In this document: piece after piece, positions 1 through 8,355 of the stretch
Position numbering within the stretch: position 1 is the stretch's first letter
How the letters are laid out: every line of letters begins with the position of its first letter
Assembly (NCBI GenBank): GCA_910577255.1
Contig: CAJTMH010000002.1
Coordinates: 558,001 to 622,000 of the forward strand
Direction of reading: 5' to 3'
Source of the DNA: an uncultured Duncaniella sp.
GTDB taxonomy: Bacteria > Bacteroidota > Bacteroidia > Bacteroidales > Muribaculaceae
DNA length: 64,000 nucleotides
Translations under genes and position numbers: made by a program
The notes under the pieces: model-generated
Databases searched by the model: none
Told to the model about the DNA's origin: nothing
Seen by the model: the letters and a program-made list of their open reading frames with translations, nothing else

Positions 1-2877
1 CAGGACGCTCCATCCAATCTGCTCTTCCCATCAGCCACTTACACAGAATTGTATCGCGTGCCAGTCAAGGGTGGCAAATCAGTGCAGATACTCTCCACTC
101 CGGCAAAGATGCCCAACTATATGCCTGACGGCAAATCGTTCCTCTACCATGACCTGAAGGGACTGGAGGATGAATGGCGCAAGCACCACACATCGTCCAT
201 CACCCGCGACATCTGGCTCTATGACGCGAAGACAGGCAAACACACCAACCTCACCCACCGCGAAGGTGAGGACCGCAACCCGGTACTCGCCTCGGACGGC
301 AAGACAGTGTATTTCCTGAGCGAACGCGATGGAGGTTCATTCAATGTCTACTCTTTCAATCTCGACAATCCGTCAAAAGTCACCCCGGTAACCGATTTCA
401 AGACACATCCGGTCCGTTTCCTCTCACAAGGCAACGATCGCACTCTCGCTTTCGGATATGACGGCGAAATCTACACCATGCGTCCCGGCGGCACTCCCGC
501 CAAAGTGGCCATCGACGTGACTCTCGACGACGTAAACCCAACCGATATCCGCCGCTTCTCATCGGGCGCCGACGAAGCGGTTGTATCACCCGACGGCAAA
601 CAGGTGGCAATCGTGAGCCACGGCGATGTATTCGTGACATCGGTAGAATACAAAACAACCAAGCAGATTTCGACCACTCCGCAGGCTGAATATGGTGTAG
701 AATGGGGTCGTGACAACCGCACTCTCTACTATGTGAGCGACCGCGACGGCCACGACAATATATACCGCGCCACCATAGGCCGCAAGGAGGATCCCAATTT
801 CCCGAATGCCACCCTCATCGAGGAGGAGGCCCTGCTCCCATCATCCGACGGCGTTGACCGCACACGTCCTGTCATCTCGCCTGACGGCAAGAAAATGGCA
901 TTCGTGCAGGATAGAAGAAAAATCGCAGTGATGGACCTCGCGTCAAAAAACGTGAAACTCCTCACCAACGGCGAAACATACACAGCCCGCGACGGAGACA
1001 TCGACTTCTCATGGTCGCCCGACAGCAAATGGCTCACAGCAACAATAGACGTGCACAAACGTGACCCATATTATGATATCGCAATCATAAACGCCAATAC
1101 CGGAGAACTCACCAACATCACAAATTCAGGCTATGTCAACCATAGCCCCCGATGGGTGATGGGCGGCGACGCCATCCTATTTGTCAGCGAGCGTTATGGC
1201 ATGAAGAACCATGCATCATGGGGTTCTACCTATGACGCAATGCTCGTGTTCACCAACCAAGAGGCTTATGACAAATACCGCATGAGCGCCGAGGACTTCG
1301 AACTTGCCAAGGAAGTGGAGAAGTCACAAAAGAAGAAGAACGATACCCCCAAAGCTGACAGCAAGAAAGGCAAAAAGGACAAAAAAGATGCCTCCACCGA
1401 AAAGAAGGAAGAGAAGAAGGATGTCAACATCCAGCTCGCCGGAATCCAGGACCGCATCGTGCGTCTCACTCCATTCTCATCACGCCTCGGCGCATGCTAC
1501 ATCGATGACAAGGGTGAAAAACTCTATTTCCTCTCGGCATTCGATGGCGGATATGACCTCTGGAAGCTCGATCTCCGCGAAGGTGATGTGTCACTTGCCA
1601 ACAAACTTGGCGCTTCATATCTGACAATGCAGCCCGACGCCGAGGGTAAAAACCTCTTCCTGCTCGGCGGCCGCATGATGAAGAAGATGAATCTCGCGTC
1701 AGGCAAAATGGAAAACATCTCATTCTCAGCAAGCCAGAAAATTGACCCTGCAAAGGAAAGAGAGTACCTCTATGACTACATCCTCACCGAAGAGGCTGCC
1801 CGCTTCTACGACAAAAACATGCATGGCGTTGACTGGCAAGGTCTCGGCGAAGCCTATCGTCGCTTCCTCCCACATATCAACAACAATTATGACTTCGCTG
1901 AAATGGCAGGCGAACTCCTCGGAGAGCTCAATGTGTCGCACACAGGATGCCGCTACTATCCTGACGGAACTCCTGAAGCAACCTCTACGCTCGGTCTGCT
2001 GTATGACATGTCCTATCAGGGCAACGGCCTCAAAGTGGCTGAAATCCTTGAAAACGGTCCGTTTGACCGCGCCACCACCAAACTTGCTCCCGGAGCTGTG
2101 ATCACAGCCATCAACGGCATGCCTCTTGATGAATCAAGTGATTACACCACAATATTCAACGGCCTTGCCCGCAAAAAGACTCTCGTAAATTTCACCGACC
2201 GCAACGGAGGGAAGCATGAAGAGGTGATACTCCCCATCACTTCCGGCGCACAGAACCAGCTGCTCTACAAACGCTGGGTAAAGCGCAACGAACATATCGT
2301 GGACTCGCTCTCGGGTGGCCGTCTCGGATATGTACACATCAAGTCAATGAACGACGACAGCTACCGCACGGTATATGCCGACGTGCTTGGCAAATACAAT
2401 GAACGTGACGGTATAGTGATCGACACCCGCTTTAACGGCGGAGGTCGACTACACGAGGATATCGAAGTGCTCTTCAGCGGACACAAGTACCTCACACAGG
2501 AGATCCAGGGCGTGGAAAGCGGTGAAATGCCGTCTCGCCGATGGAACAAGCCGTCGATCATGGTGACCTGCGAAGCAAACTACAGTAATGCCCACGGCAC
2601 CCCATGGGTATACAAGCATCAGAAACTCGGCAAAGTCGTGGGTATGCCGGTACCGGGCACCATGACTTCCGTAAATTGGGTAACCATGCAGGATCCGTCG
2701 CTGGTTTTCGGTATTCCCGTAGTAGGATTCAAGACTGCCGAAGGCAACTATCTTGAGAACTCTCAGCTCGAGCCTGACGTCAAAGTGGCCAATGCGCCTG
2801 ACCGCATCGTACTCGGTATTGACGACCAGCTCTCAACCGCAGTCAGCACCCTGCTTAACGACATAGATAAGAAATAA
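1..2877 (+). CDS. Tricorn-type S41 peptidase, 5' end outside window
   Basis: Serine protease of the tricorn family, which trims peptides; Bacteroidetes members are usually exported. The frame is open from base 1, and the first possible start inside the window (TTG at 49) is only a codon in the middle of the protein, so the gene is 5'-truncated. The visible 959 codons hold a six- or seven-bladed beta-propeller with repeated SPDGK- and SWSPDSK-type strand motifs, then a Lys-rich low-complexity linker (about nt 1318-1420). A helical core segment and a PDZ domain (about nt 1990-2230, GAVITAINGMPL) follow, then the C-terminal S41 protease fold. The likely nucleophile is the Ser codon at 2584-2586 in NYSNAHG, the place where tricorn relatives have SD/NAH. 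A strong terminator follows at 2910. The family call is firm; the substrate is unknown. Confidence 0.9.
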   Translation, partial: QDAPSNLLFPSATYTELYRVPVKGGKSVQILSTPAKMPNYMPDGKSFLYHDLKGLEDEWRKHHTSSITRDIWLYDAKTGKHTNLTHREGEDRNPVLASDGKTVYFLSERDGGSFNVYSFNLDNPSKVTPVTDFKTHPVRFLSQGNDRTLAFGYDGEIYTMRPGGTPAKVAIDVTLDDVNPTDIRRFSSGADEAVVSPDGKQVAIVSHGDVFVTSVEYKTTKQISTTPQAEYGVEWGRDNRTLYYVSDRDGHDNIYRATIGRKEDPNFPNATLIEEEALLPSSDGVDRTRPVISPDGKKMAFVQDRRKIAVMDLASKNVKLLTNGETYTARDGDIDFSWSPDSKWLTATIDVHKRDPYYDIAIINANTGELTNITNSGYVNHSPRWVMGGDAILFVSERYGMKNHASWGSTYDAMLVFTNQEAYDKYRMSAEDFELAKEVEKSQKKKNDTPKADSKKGKKDKKDASTEKKEEKKDVNIQLAGIQDRIVRLTPFSSRLGACYIDDKGEKLYFLSAFDGGYDLWKLDLREGDVSLANKLGASYLTMQPDAEGKNLFLLGGRMMKKMNLASGKMENISFSASQKIDPAKEREYLYDYILTEEAARFYDKNMHGVDWQGLGEAYRRFLPHINNNYDFAEMAGELLGELNVSHTGCRYYPDGTPEATSTLGLLYDMSYQGNGLKVAEILENGPFDRATTKLAPGAVITAINGMPLDESSDYTTIFNGLARKKTLVNFTDRNGGKHEEVILPITSGAQNQLLYKRWVKRNEHIVDSLSGGRLGYVHIKSMNDDSYRTVYADVLGKYNERDGIVIDTRFNGGGRLHEDIEVLFSGHKYLTQEIQGVESGEMPSRRWNKPSIMVTCEANYSNAHGTPWVYKHQKLGKVVGMPVPGTMTSVNWVTMQDPSLVFGIPVVGFKTAEGNYLENSQLEPDVKVANAPDRIVLGIDDQLSTAVSTLLNDIDKK

Positions 2878-2909
2878 CACATCTTATCTTAGAAAAACAT
2901 TATTTTCAG

Positions 2910-2942
2910 AGTCCCGGCCATAAAATATGGCCGGGACTCCTT
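2910..2942 (+). terminator. Intrinsic terminator after the tricorn gene
   Basis: A perfect 12-bp inverted repeat, AGTCCCGGCCAT (2910-2921) and its complement (2927-2938), with a 5-nt AAAAT loop, followed by CCTTTAG. The T-run is short, but the stem is GC-rich and lies 32 bp after the stop. Confidence 0.75.
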
Positions 2943-3022
2943 TAGTTCATGCGCTTTGACAAGAGCAATTATGCTGATTTTGGAAGATTTAACATATCCA
3001 TGCGCGATTTCAAGGCAAGATA

Positions 3023-3053
3023 TTTGTATATATATAGAAATTCGTTACCTTTG
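3023..3053 (+). promoter_or_regulatory. Bacteroidetes promoter for the DUF2795 gene
   Basis: -33 box TTTG at 3023-3026 and -7 box TACCTTTG at 3046-3053, separated by 19 bp. Predicted transcription starts near 3060, giving a leader of about 46 nt. Confidence 0.75.
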
Positions 3054-3105
3054 CGCGAAATTTTCAAAAAACACCGAATATCAAACTAAAAACCTATAAA
3101 TTATC

Positions 3106-3327
3106 ATGTATTGGACACTTGAACTCGCGTCTAAGTTGGAAGATGCACCATGGCCCGCAACCAAAGAAGAGCTTATAGACTACGCCATGCGCTCAGGCGC
3201 ACCGATGGAGGTCATCGAAAACCTTCAGGAAATGGAGGATGAAGGAGACACCTACGAATGCATCGAAGACATCTGGCCCGACTATCCCTCCAAAGAAGAC
3301 TTCTTCTTCAACGAAGAGGAGTACTAA
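3106..3327 (+). CDS. DUF2795 family small protein
   Basis: A 73-residue acidic protein of a conserved Bacteroidetes family of unknown function (DUF2795). It begins MYWTLELASKLEDAPWPAT, continues with a helix-rich stretch (KEELIDYAMRSGAP, residues 20-35), and ends with an acidic tail containing DIWPDYP and FFFNEEEY. No signal peptide or membrane segment is visible, so it should be cytoplasmic. It stands alone as a single-gene unit, with its own promoter at 3023-3053 and a strong terminator at 3357. Family assignment rests on remembered pattern; no function can be claimed. Confidence 0.85.
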   Translation: MYWTLELASKLEDAPWPATKEELIDYAMRSGAPMEVIENLQEMEDEGDTYECIEDIWPDYPSKEDFFFNEEEY

Positions 3328-3356
3328 GTCAAGGGTCGGTTTTTAATATCAGGACA

Positions 3357-3400
3357 ACAGTTGGATAAACATCTATAATTCGTTTATCCAACTGTTTTTT
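3357..3400 (+). terminator. Intrinsic terminator after the DUF2795 gene
   Basis: A 14-bp perfect stem, ACAGTTGGATAAAC (3357-3370) with its complement at 3382-3395, an 11-nt loop, and a T6 run. A textbook rho-independent terminator. Confidence 0.9.
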
Positions 3401-3645
3401 GTCCATTGGACATAACTGCTCGGTGATAAAGGCGGCTCTTTCCATGACGGTGGAATTTAAAGCACTCGTCCTAATCATGATAATTTCTGAGTAAAGCTGA
3501 GAGATGGCATCCTGAATGAAGTTTTTTAACCTTTAACCTATCTTGCGGACTATTTAGACGCAAAACCTCCATAGCAATTCATTGATTCCCGATATTTAAA
3601 CCGCTAATTTATTGTCGTTTGGGGAGAATTGTTTATTTTTGCGAT
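3401..3645. other. Non-coding stretch before the membrane glycosyltransferase-like gene
   Basis: With the terminator before it, this makes about 318 bp without a gene (3328-3645). Apart from the promoter at its right end I see no repeat, RNA fold or reading frame here that I can support. Confidence 0.5.
3612..3641 (+). promoter_or_regulatory. Promoter giving a near-leaderless mRNA
   Basis: TTG at 3612-3614 and TATTTTTG at 3634-3641 with a 19-bp spacer. The expected start of transcription, 5-8 nt after the -7 box, falls on the ATG at 3646. This rules out the TTG codon at 3619 as the translation start and implies an mRNA with almost no 5' leader. Confidence 0.6.
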
Positions 3646-6006
3646 ATGAGTGACTTTAAAATCAAAATATCCGACATTTTCAGATACATTCTCTTAGGCT
3701 GTATTGAGGCGATGCTATGCGCCATAATCATTTTACCGACAATAAACTCAAATGAGCTTAGCTCAACCCAGATAAGCAGCTGGTGGGAGGAACTCAACAA
3801 ACTGTCATTCGACCCCACCATACTTACCCTTGTGCTGGCTTTGAGCGCGTTCTATATTTTGGGATACATAACCCAATTAATCATACAGCTCTTTTTCAGG
3901 GGCAACTATCTGGGAACAGGCATAGGTGAAGTGGCATGTTTTATCAAGGATTATCCTGATTGGTTCACCAATAGCGATAAGTATCCCTACCCAGATTGGA
4001 TTTACTACTCAAATGCGCCGGACAGAGCCGTGGAGATGTTTCTCGAAATTCTCGACTCCGAACCGGATGGCGATGGCAAACAGAGATTTTCAATAGCCAA
4101 TCAGTTGTTTCAAGGTCTCTCTTTTGCCTTGCTCATCTTCACTGTGTTCGTCCTGCATTACCCGATTCTTGACAAGATATTCATATCACTGGCCCTAATT
4201 CTGATTTTCTCTATCATAGGTAAGTATTCCACACGCAATCCCGGACTTGTGGTCATCAGCAGGGCGCTGGCTTATTTAGTGCCTTTAGCTGCGGGCCTGC
4301 TGATCTGCAACGGTGACGAAATAGAGAACTTCGACAATACTGTGTTAGGCATCACGGTCGGCGCCGCGATGTGTATTTCCAACATTGTGGCCACGCGGCT
4401 GGCACGTCGACAAATCCGCCGTTTAGACCTTGTAGCCAACAGCGTCGGCGATGATGATGACGACGAGGCTAACAGGAGTATCTTCTCCAAGACATTGCGC
4501 AAGATCGGCCTACCCAAAGTTTATGTCCTCACCCGTGTGGACATGACCACGGCTGAATATCTGAGAGAGCAGATAACATCTGTCAGCAATCAGATTTACC
4601 CAAACATCAAGCAAATCCTTCTGATTGATTCCCAAAACATGTCTGAATTCCAGATGGATAGAATCAAAGAGATGATCAGGCATTTCCAGGATGAACATGG
4701 AATGCAGATTCAATACAGCCGATCAATCGGCACCGGAGCTGCCGCCTTATCATACGAAATCAGACAATTGTTTGTCAACAGTGCCAAAAATCAAGACATT
4801 TCGATATGTCTGGACAGCGACGATAGATTTGCCGACAACAAGGTCGTGTCGCGCATCGTGGCAAAAATGACTATGACGCAAAGTAACGTCTGTATCATCG
4901 GATTTGAAATATTCGGCGACATAGGCCTAAATTTCGCCAAGAATTACCATAACGACCTGGTAAAGAAAATTTCCAAAAACGTAAACTTATGGATGAAACT
5001 GAAGGTTGGCAAACGGCGTTCGGTACTCCCCGAACGAATGTATAGCTTATCGGCTGCCGAGCTTATCGACGCCAATGAGGCTCATCATGTAAGCACCCTG
5101 GGGTGGACCAAGTGTTATACAAAAACAATAGCTGCAATCTACCAGGAACAACTTCAGAAACAATCAAGAGATAAAAATCCTGGCCTTGATTTCGTAAAAA
5201 ACACGAAATATGAGGACTTTCCCGACATCACGGCCCTATTACTCACCAAAAGTAAAATCTGCGCGGTGTCCGACACCTCAATCCTGTTCCGCAAAAGAGG
5301 TGGCTCGGCCACAACCAATATGACAAAGAGTAATTATGAGAACATCACATATTTCCTCCTGCTAACGCGGCAGATAGCGGAAAAGATAAACAAAGACAAT
5401 CAGCCCGACAAGAAGCAGGAGAATACTCCCGACCCAAAAGACAAGAAGGACTTGACTGACAAACCGAAAGAGGCTTCATCAAACTCGCGCCATTCAATAA
5501 TGCATGTCATCAAACGCACTGCATACAATAATCCACGTCTATTCAGGATGTTACGCAAACGCCGTCTCTCAAAAGACGAAATCAATGAACTATTAAAAGA
5601 AATCACCCGCAGGAGGCAAAACCATAATCTCAGAAACAAGCCTAAACTCACAGATGGAGCCGTGGACTTAATTCTTGACCGCTTTATTCCCTATAAATTC
5701 GTGCAGTATCTCAACGGTCTTTACAAGAAGACATACGGTTCAGAAGATTCCGAGATCAGTAATTATTCCTGCGACGCCTTCTACACCAATTTTCAGGATG
5801 CAGTCTATCCTAATGAGGAGCAGAGACTCCAGGACGGCATCAAAGAAATCCTGAAGGACAATTTGGTATATGGAATTTTTGACGATGTTCCAAAGGGCGT
5901 GATGGACCATTGCCGTAAATACGAGTCAGGCGAGCTGTCTGATCTGGATTTTTACGAGATAGCCGAGGGGTATAAAATCAAGCCATCATCACAACCTGAG
6001 GGTTGA
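3646..6006 (+). CDS. Polytopic membrane protein with GT2-like domain
   Basis: 786 residues; I do not recognise a named gene. Two hydrophobic segments lie near the N-terminus (about residues 12-31 and 50-76), followed by a cluster of about four between residues 155 and 252. The rest looks like a GT-A fold family 2 glycosyltransferase. A VYVLTRVDM strand opens near residue 290, ICLDSDDRF has its DxDD at 390-393, KYEDFPD resembles the ED motif, and FRKRGGSATT resembles the YR..GSI block of capsule GT2 enzymes. A charged linker rich in Pro, Asp and Lys follows near residue 590, then a helical tail. ATG 3646 is chosen because of the promoter position. The gene is alone and AT-richer than its neighbours, with the purN gene convergent 10 bp downstream. 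Glycosyl transfer is inferred from motifs only. Confidence 0.8.
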   Translation: MSDFKIKISDIFRYILLGCIEAMLCAIIILPTINSNELSSTQISSWWEELNKLSFDPTILTLVLALSAFYILGYITQLIIQLFFRGNYLGTGIGEVACFIKDYPDWFTNSDKYPYPDWIYYSNAPDRAVEMFLEILDSEPDGDGKQRFSIANQLFQGLSFALLIFTVFVLHYPILDKIFISLALILIFSIIGKYSTRNPGLVVISRALAYLVPLAAGLLICNGDEIENFDNTVLGITVGAAMCISNIVATRLARRQIRRLDLVANSVGDDDDDEANRSIFSKTLRKIGLPKVYVLTRVDMTTAEYLREQITSVSNQIYPNIKQILLIDSQNMSEFQMDRIKEMIRHFQDEHGMQIQYSRSIGTGAAALSYEIRQLFVNSAKNQDISICLDSDDRFADNKVVSRIVAKMTMTQSNVCIIGFEIFGDIGLNFAKNYHNDLVKKISKNVNLWMKLKVGKRRSVLPERMYSLSAAELIDANEAHHVSTLGWTKCYTKTIAAIYQEQLQKQSRDKNPGLDFVKNTKYEDFPDITALLLTKSKICAVSDTSILFRKRGGSATTNMTKSNYENITYFLLLTRQIAEKINKDNQPDKKQENTPDPKDKKDLTDKPKEASSNSRHSIMHVIKRTAYNNPRLFRMLRKRRLSKDEINELLKEITRRRQNHNLRNKPKLTDGAVDLILDRFIPYKFVQYLNGLYKKTYGSEDSEISNYSCDAFYTNFQDAVYPNEEQRLQDGIKEILKDNLVYGIFDDVPKGVMDHCRKYESGELSDLDFYEIAEGYKIKPSSQPEG

Positions 6007-6016
6007 TTCCTGAAAG

Positions 6017-6583
6017 CTAAAGAAATTCCTCGCTTATCACCCTTGCGAAATGCTCTCGCTCAAGGGCATGGATTTTACGCTCCACATCGGCAGCAGTGTC
6101 TGCAGATGACACCGGCACGCTGGCCTGAAACACGATTCTGCCCTCATCACACACCTCGCTAACCAAATGGATAGTGATACCGGACACAGTCTCTCCCGCA
6201 GCCACCACAGCCTCATGCACATGTCGGCCATACATCCCCTTTCCGCCATATTTAGGCAGCAAAGAGGGATGTATATTCACTACCTTGTCCTTGTAGCGGT
6301 CAAGGATGAATGTTGGCACCATAAGCAGAAAACCGGCAAGCACCACCACGTCGATTGAATATTCGTCAAGCAGTCCGAGCATAGTGCAGGCATCATTAAT
6401 CTCGGCCCTCGTCATGACATGCACAGGCACGTCAAGCCGCCGTGCACGTTCCACCACACCGGCATCAGGTCTGTTACACACCACAAGCGCCACTTCACCG
6501 CCACACTGATTCTCACGCATATAACGGATGATGTTCTCAGCATTCGAGCCGGCCCCCGAAGCGAATATAGCAATCTTTTTCAT
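6017..6583 (-). CDS. purN: Phosphoribosylglycinamide formyltransferase
   Basis: Catalyses the third step of de novo purine synthesis, transferring formyl from 10-formyl-THF to GAR in the cytosol. The 188-residue protein begins MKKIAIFASGAGSN, the classical GAR-binding start. It carries VVLAGFLLMVP, then VNIHPSLLPKYGGKGMYG with the catalytic His and the Asn before it, and GITIHLVSEVCDEGRI with the catalytic Asp. A start six codons upstream (6601) is open, but the family start fits ATG 6583. The length is normal for PurN. The gene is convergent with the membrane GT-like gene and divergent from the DUF488 gene, so it appears to be its own transcription unit. Confidence 0.95.
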   Translation of the reverse strand: MKKIAIFASGAGSNAENIIRYMRENQCGGEVALVVCNRPDAGVVERARRLDVPVHVMTRAEINDACTMLGLLDEYSIDVVVLAGFLLMVPTFILDRYKDKVVNIHPSLLPKYGGKGMYGRHVHEAVVAAGETVSGITIHLVSEVCDEGRIVFQASVPVSSADTAADVERKIHALEREHFARVISEEFL

Positions 6584-6646
6584 CGTGCATTTTGTTTTCA
6601 TTGCGTGAAGTTAGCAAATTTCTCTGAAAACAAAAAATCAGCACTC

Positions 6647-7027
6647 ATGACACAGATCGACACCAAACGAGTCTACACCGATCCTCAGGGAAATGACGGC
6701 TACAGAGTGTTTATCGACCGTCTCTGGCCGCGCGGTGAATCAAAAGAAAAATTCCATTACGACTTATGGGCAAAAGAGATAGCCCCATCCGACGCTTTGC
6801 GACACTGGTTTCACGAAAACCCCGACGGACGTTGGGAGGAATTCGCCTCACGCTACATGGATGAACTCAACAGTTCCCCACAGGCCCTCGCACTTGCCCA
6901 GAGCCTTACAGCCTATCCGCTTGTTACCCTACTGTATGCTTCGCGGGACACCATCCATAATAATGCGGTAGTGCTCGCCCGATATCTCGACGAGCACATC
7001 AACGCCACACAGCCGAAAAACACATAG
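6647..7027 (+). CDS. DUF488 family protein (YeaO-like)
   Basis: 126 residues. The protein has the hallmark block KRVYTDPQGNDGYRVFIDRLWPRG near the N-terminus, followed by DLWAKEIAPSDALRHWFH, matching the DUF488/YeaO family. A late VTLLYASRDTIHNNAVVL block (residues 93-110) also matches. The biochemical role of this family is not established. ATG 6647 is preferred over an upstream in-frame start because the upstream extension runs back through the purN gene and lacks family similarity. No signal peptide. It is divergent from purN with 63 bp between the starts. Confidence 0.88.
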   Translation: MTQIDTKRVYTDPQGNDGYRVFIDRLWPRGESKEKFHYDLWAKEIAPSDALRHWFHENPDGRWEEFASRYMDELNSSPQALALAQSLTAYPLVTLLYASRDTIHNNAVVLARYLDEHINATQPKNT

Positions 7028-7068
7028 TAGATTATTTTTAAAAATTAACATAAATTCATCCTTTAATA

Positions 7069-7100
7069 TTTGGCAAATCCAAATTAATAGTTTAACTTTG
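7069..7100 (+). promoter_or_regulatory. Promoter of the PerR-like gene
   Basis: TTTG at 7069-7072 and TAACTTTG at 7093-7100, spacer 20 bp. Transcription should start near 7107, just upstream of the operator palindrome. Confidence 0.8.
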
Positions 7101-7114
7101 CAATGGATTTAAAA

Positions 7115-7129
7115 TTGTAATCATTACAA
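7115..7129 (+). promoter_or_regulatory. Perfect 7-1-7 Per/Fur-box operator
   Basis: TTGTAATCATTACAA is a perfect inverted repeat of two heptamers around one central base, the geometry of Per and Fur boxes (PerR consensus TTATAATnATTATAA). It sits between the predicted transcription start and the ATG of the Fur-family gene, so it is well placed for autorepression of the regulator and possibly of the rubrerythrin gene after it. Confidence 0.75.
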
Positions 7130-7157
7130 CTTTATAATAAAGAGAAAGTAACGACCG

Positions 7158-7607
7158 ATGAAAACTTACCATTATTCCACTCAGGAAATCGTTGACACCC
7201 TCTCGGGCCACGGAGTCAAACCGTCGGCGCAGAGACTTGCCATCCTCCGTTTCCTTATGGAAAACAGGATTCATCCCACAGTCGACGAAATCTACCAGGC
7301 ACTTTTGGCTGAGCACCCTACTCTGTCACGCACCACCGTCTATAACACCCTGAAGCTTTTCACTGCTGCAGGAATCATCCGCTGCATAGACCTCGGCGGA
7401 ACTGGCGGAGCGAGATGGGACTATTCACAGCATGACCACGCACATTTCCTCTGCACATCATGCGGCAAGATAACCGACATCGAATTGTCGGAGGGAAACC
7501 CGGTCATGTCGCTCCCCTCTGCCGACTACCACATTCTCGGCATGGAAATAAATCTCAAGGGGCTCTGCCCGGCTTGTCACTCAGCCCAGGCCCCGCACCA
7601 GGCATAA
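7158..7607 (+). CDS. perR: Fur family repressor, PerR-like
   Basis: 149 residues. The N-terminal winged helix (residues 15-80) includes KPSAQRLAILRFLMENRIHPTVDEIY and the recognition helix SRTTVYNTLKLF. The C-terminal dimerisation domain has the regulatory metal ligands HDHAHF and two CxxC pairs, CTSCGK near residue 96 and CPACH near 140, the structural zinc site. PerR-type members sense peroxide by iron-catalysed histidine oxidation; Fur-type members sense iron. I favour PerR because a Per-box-like operator precedes the gene and a rubrerythrin gene follows 49 bp downstream. This subfamily choice is an inference; the Fur superfamily assignment is firm. Confidence 0.88.
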   Translation: MKTYHYSTQEIVDTLSGHGVKPSAQRLAILRFLMENRIHPTVDEIYQALLAEHPTLSRTTVYNTLKLFTAAGIIRCIDLGGTGGARWDYSQHDHAHFLCTSCGKITDIELSEGNPVMSLPSADYHILGMEINLKGLCPACHSAQAPHQA

Positions 7608-7656
7608 GAAATTAAAACATATTTTCGTATAATTATCACTTAATCAATTCTCAATT

Positions 7657-8208
7657 ATGAAAAAGAAATTCATCTGCACCGTATGCGGTTATGTACACGA
7701 AGGCGATCACGCACCTGAAAAATGCCCTCTCTGCGGCGCACCCGCAAGCAAGTTCAAAGAACTCACCGAAGGTGAAGCCCTCGAATTTGTAACCGAGCAC
7801 GAAATCGGCGTTGCCAAAGGCTGCGACGAGGAGATGATCAACGACCTCACAGCTCACTTCAACGGCGAATGCAGCGAAGTAGGCATGTATCTTGCAATGT
7901 CACGTCAGGCCGACCGCGAAGGCTACCCTGAAATCGCAGAAGCATTCAAGCGTTACGCTTTCGAAGAAGCAGAACACGCTTCTAAGTTCGCTGAACTTCT
8001 CGGCGAATGCGTATGGGACACCAAGACCAACCTCGAAAAGCGCATGGCTGCCGAAGCTGGAGCAAATGCCGACAAGATGCGCATCGCTCGTCGTGCCAAG
8101 GAACTCAACCTTGACGCCATCCACGACACCGTTCATGAAATGGCTAAGGACGAAGCTCGTCACGGTCAGGGCTTCCAGGGTCTCTACAACCGTTACTTCA
8201 AGAAGTAA
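7657..8208 (+). CDS. rbr: Rubrerythrin with N-terminal rubredoxin domain
   Basis: 183 residues. Reduces hydrogen peroxide to water in the cytosol of anaerobes. The rubredoxin-like domain comes first (CTVCGY at 8-13 and CPLCGAP at 24-30), and the four-helix ferritin-like diiron domain follows, with metal-ligand Glu/His motifs HFNGECSEVGMYLAMSRQA, FEEAEHASKFAELLGE and DEARHGQGF. This domain order is the reverse of classical rubrerythrins and is common in Bacteroidetes and some clostridia. No strong promoter lies in the 49-bp gap after the PerR-like gene, so the two are probably cotranscribed and peroxide-inducible. A strong terminator follows at 8242. Confidence 0.93.
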   Translation: MKKKFICTVCGYVHEGDHAPEKCPLCGAPASKFKELTEGEALEFVTEHEIGVAKGCDEEMINDLTAHFNGECSEVGMYLAMSRQADREGYPEIAEAFKRYAFEEAEHASKFAELLGECVWDTKTNLEKRMAAEAGANADKMRIARRAKELNLDAIHDTVHEMAKDEARHGQGFQGLYNRYFKK

Positions 8209-8241
8209 TCGCATCTCCCTGTAGACAGATAATCACATAAT

Positions 8242-8282
8242 AAGTGGCTGATGGATATTTAAGTCCGTCAGCCACTTTTTTT
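8242..8282 (+). terminator. Intrinsic terminator after rubrerythrin
   Basis: A 14-bp stem, 8242-8255 with 8264-8277, containing one G-T wobble, followed by a T-run from 8276. It ends the perR-rbr unit. Confidence 0.88.
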
Positions 8283-8292
8283 ACATCTTCAT

Positions 8293-8324
8293 TTTGTATT
8301 CTTTCGGGAAATACACTAATTTTG
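8293..8324 (+). promoter_or_regulatory. Promoter of the CE2-like esterase gene
   Basis: TTTG at 8293-8296 and TAATTTTG at 8317-8324 with a 20-bp spacer. The leader is about 25 nt. Confidence 0.75.
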
Positions 8325-8355
8325 TAAATCAGGAGTCATAAATCCCACAACACCA

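Noticed and set aside
1304..1624. 106-codon frame over the Lys-rich linker of the tricorn gene
   Set aside because: It is a shadow in another frame of a repeat-like AAG/GAA stretch.
3619..3645. TTG 3619 as start of the membrane GT-like gene
   Set aside because: The -7 box TATTTTTG lies within that extension, so the mRNA would begin after it; ATG 3646 is used instead.
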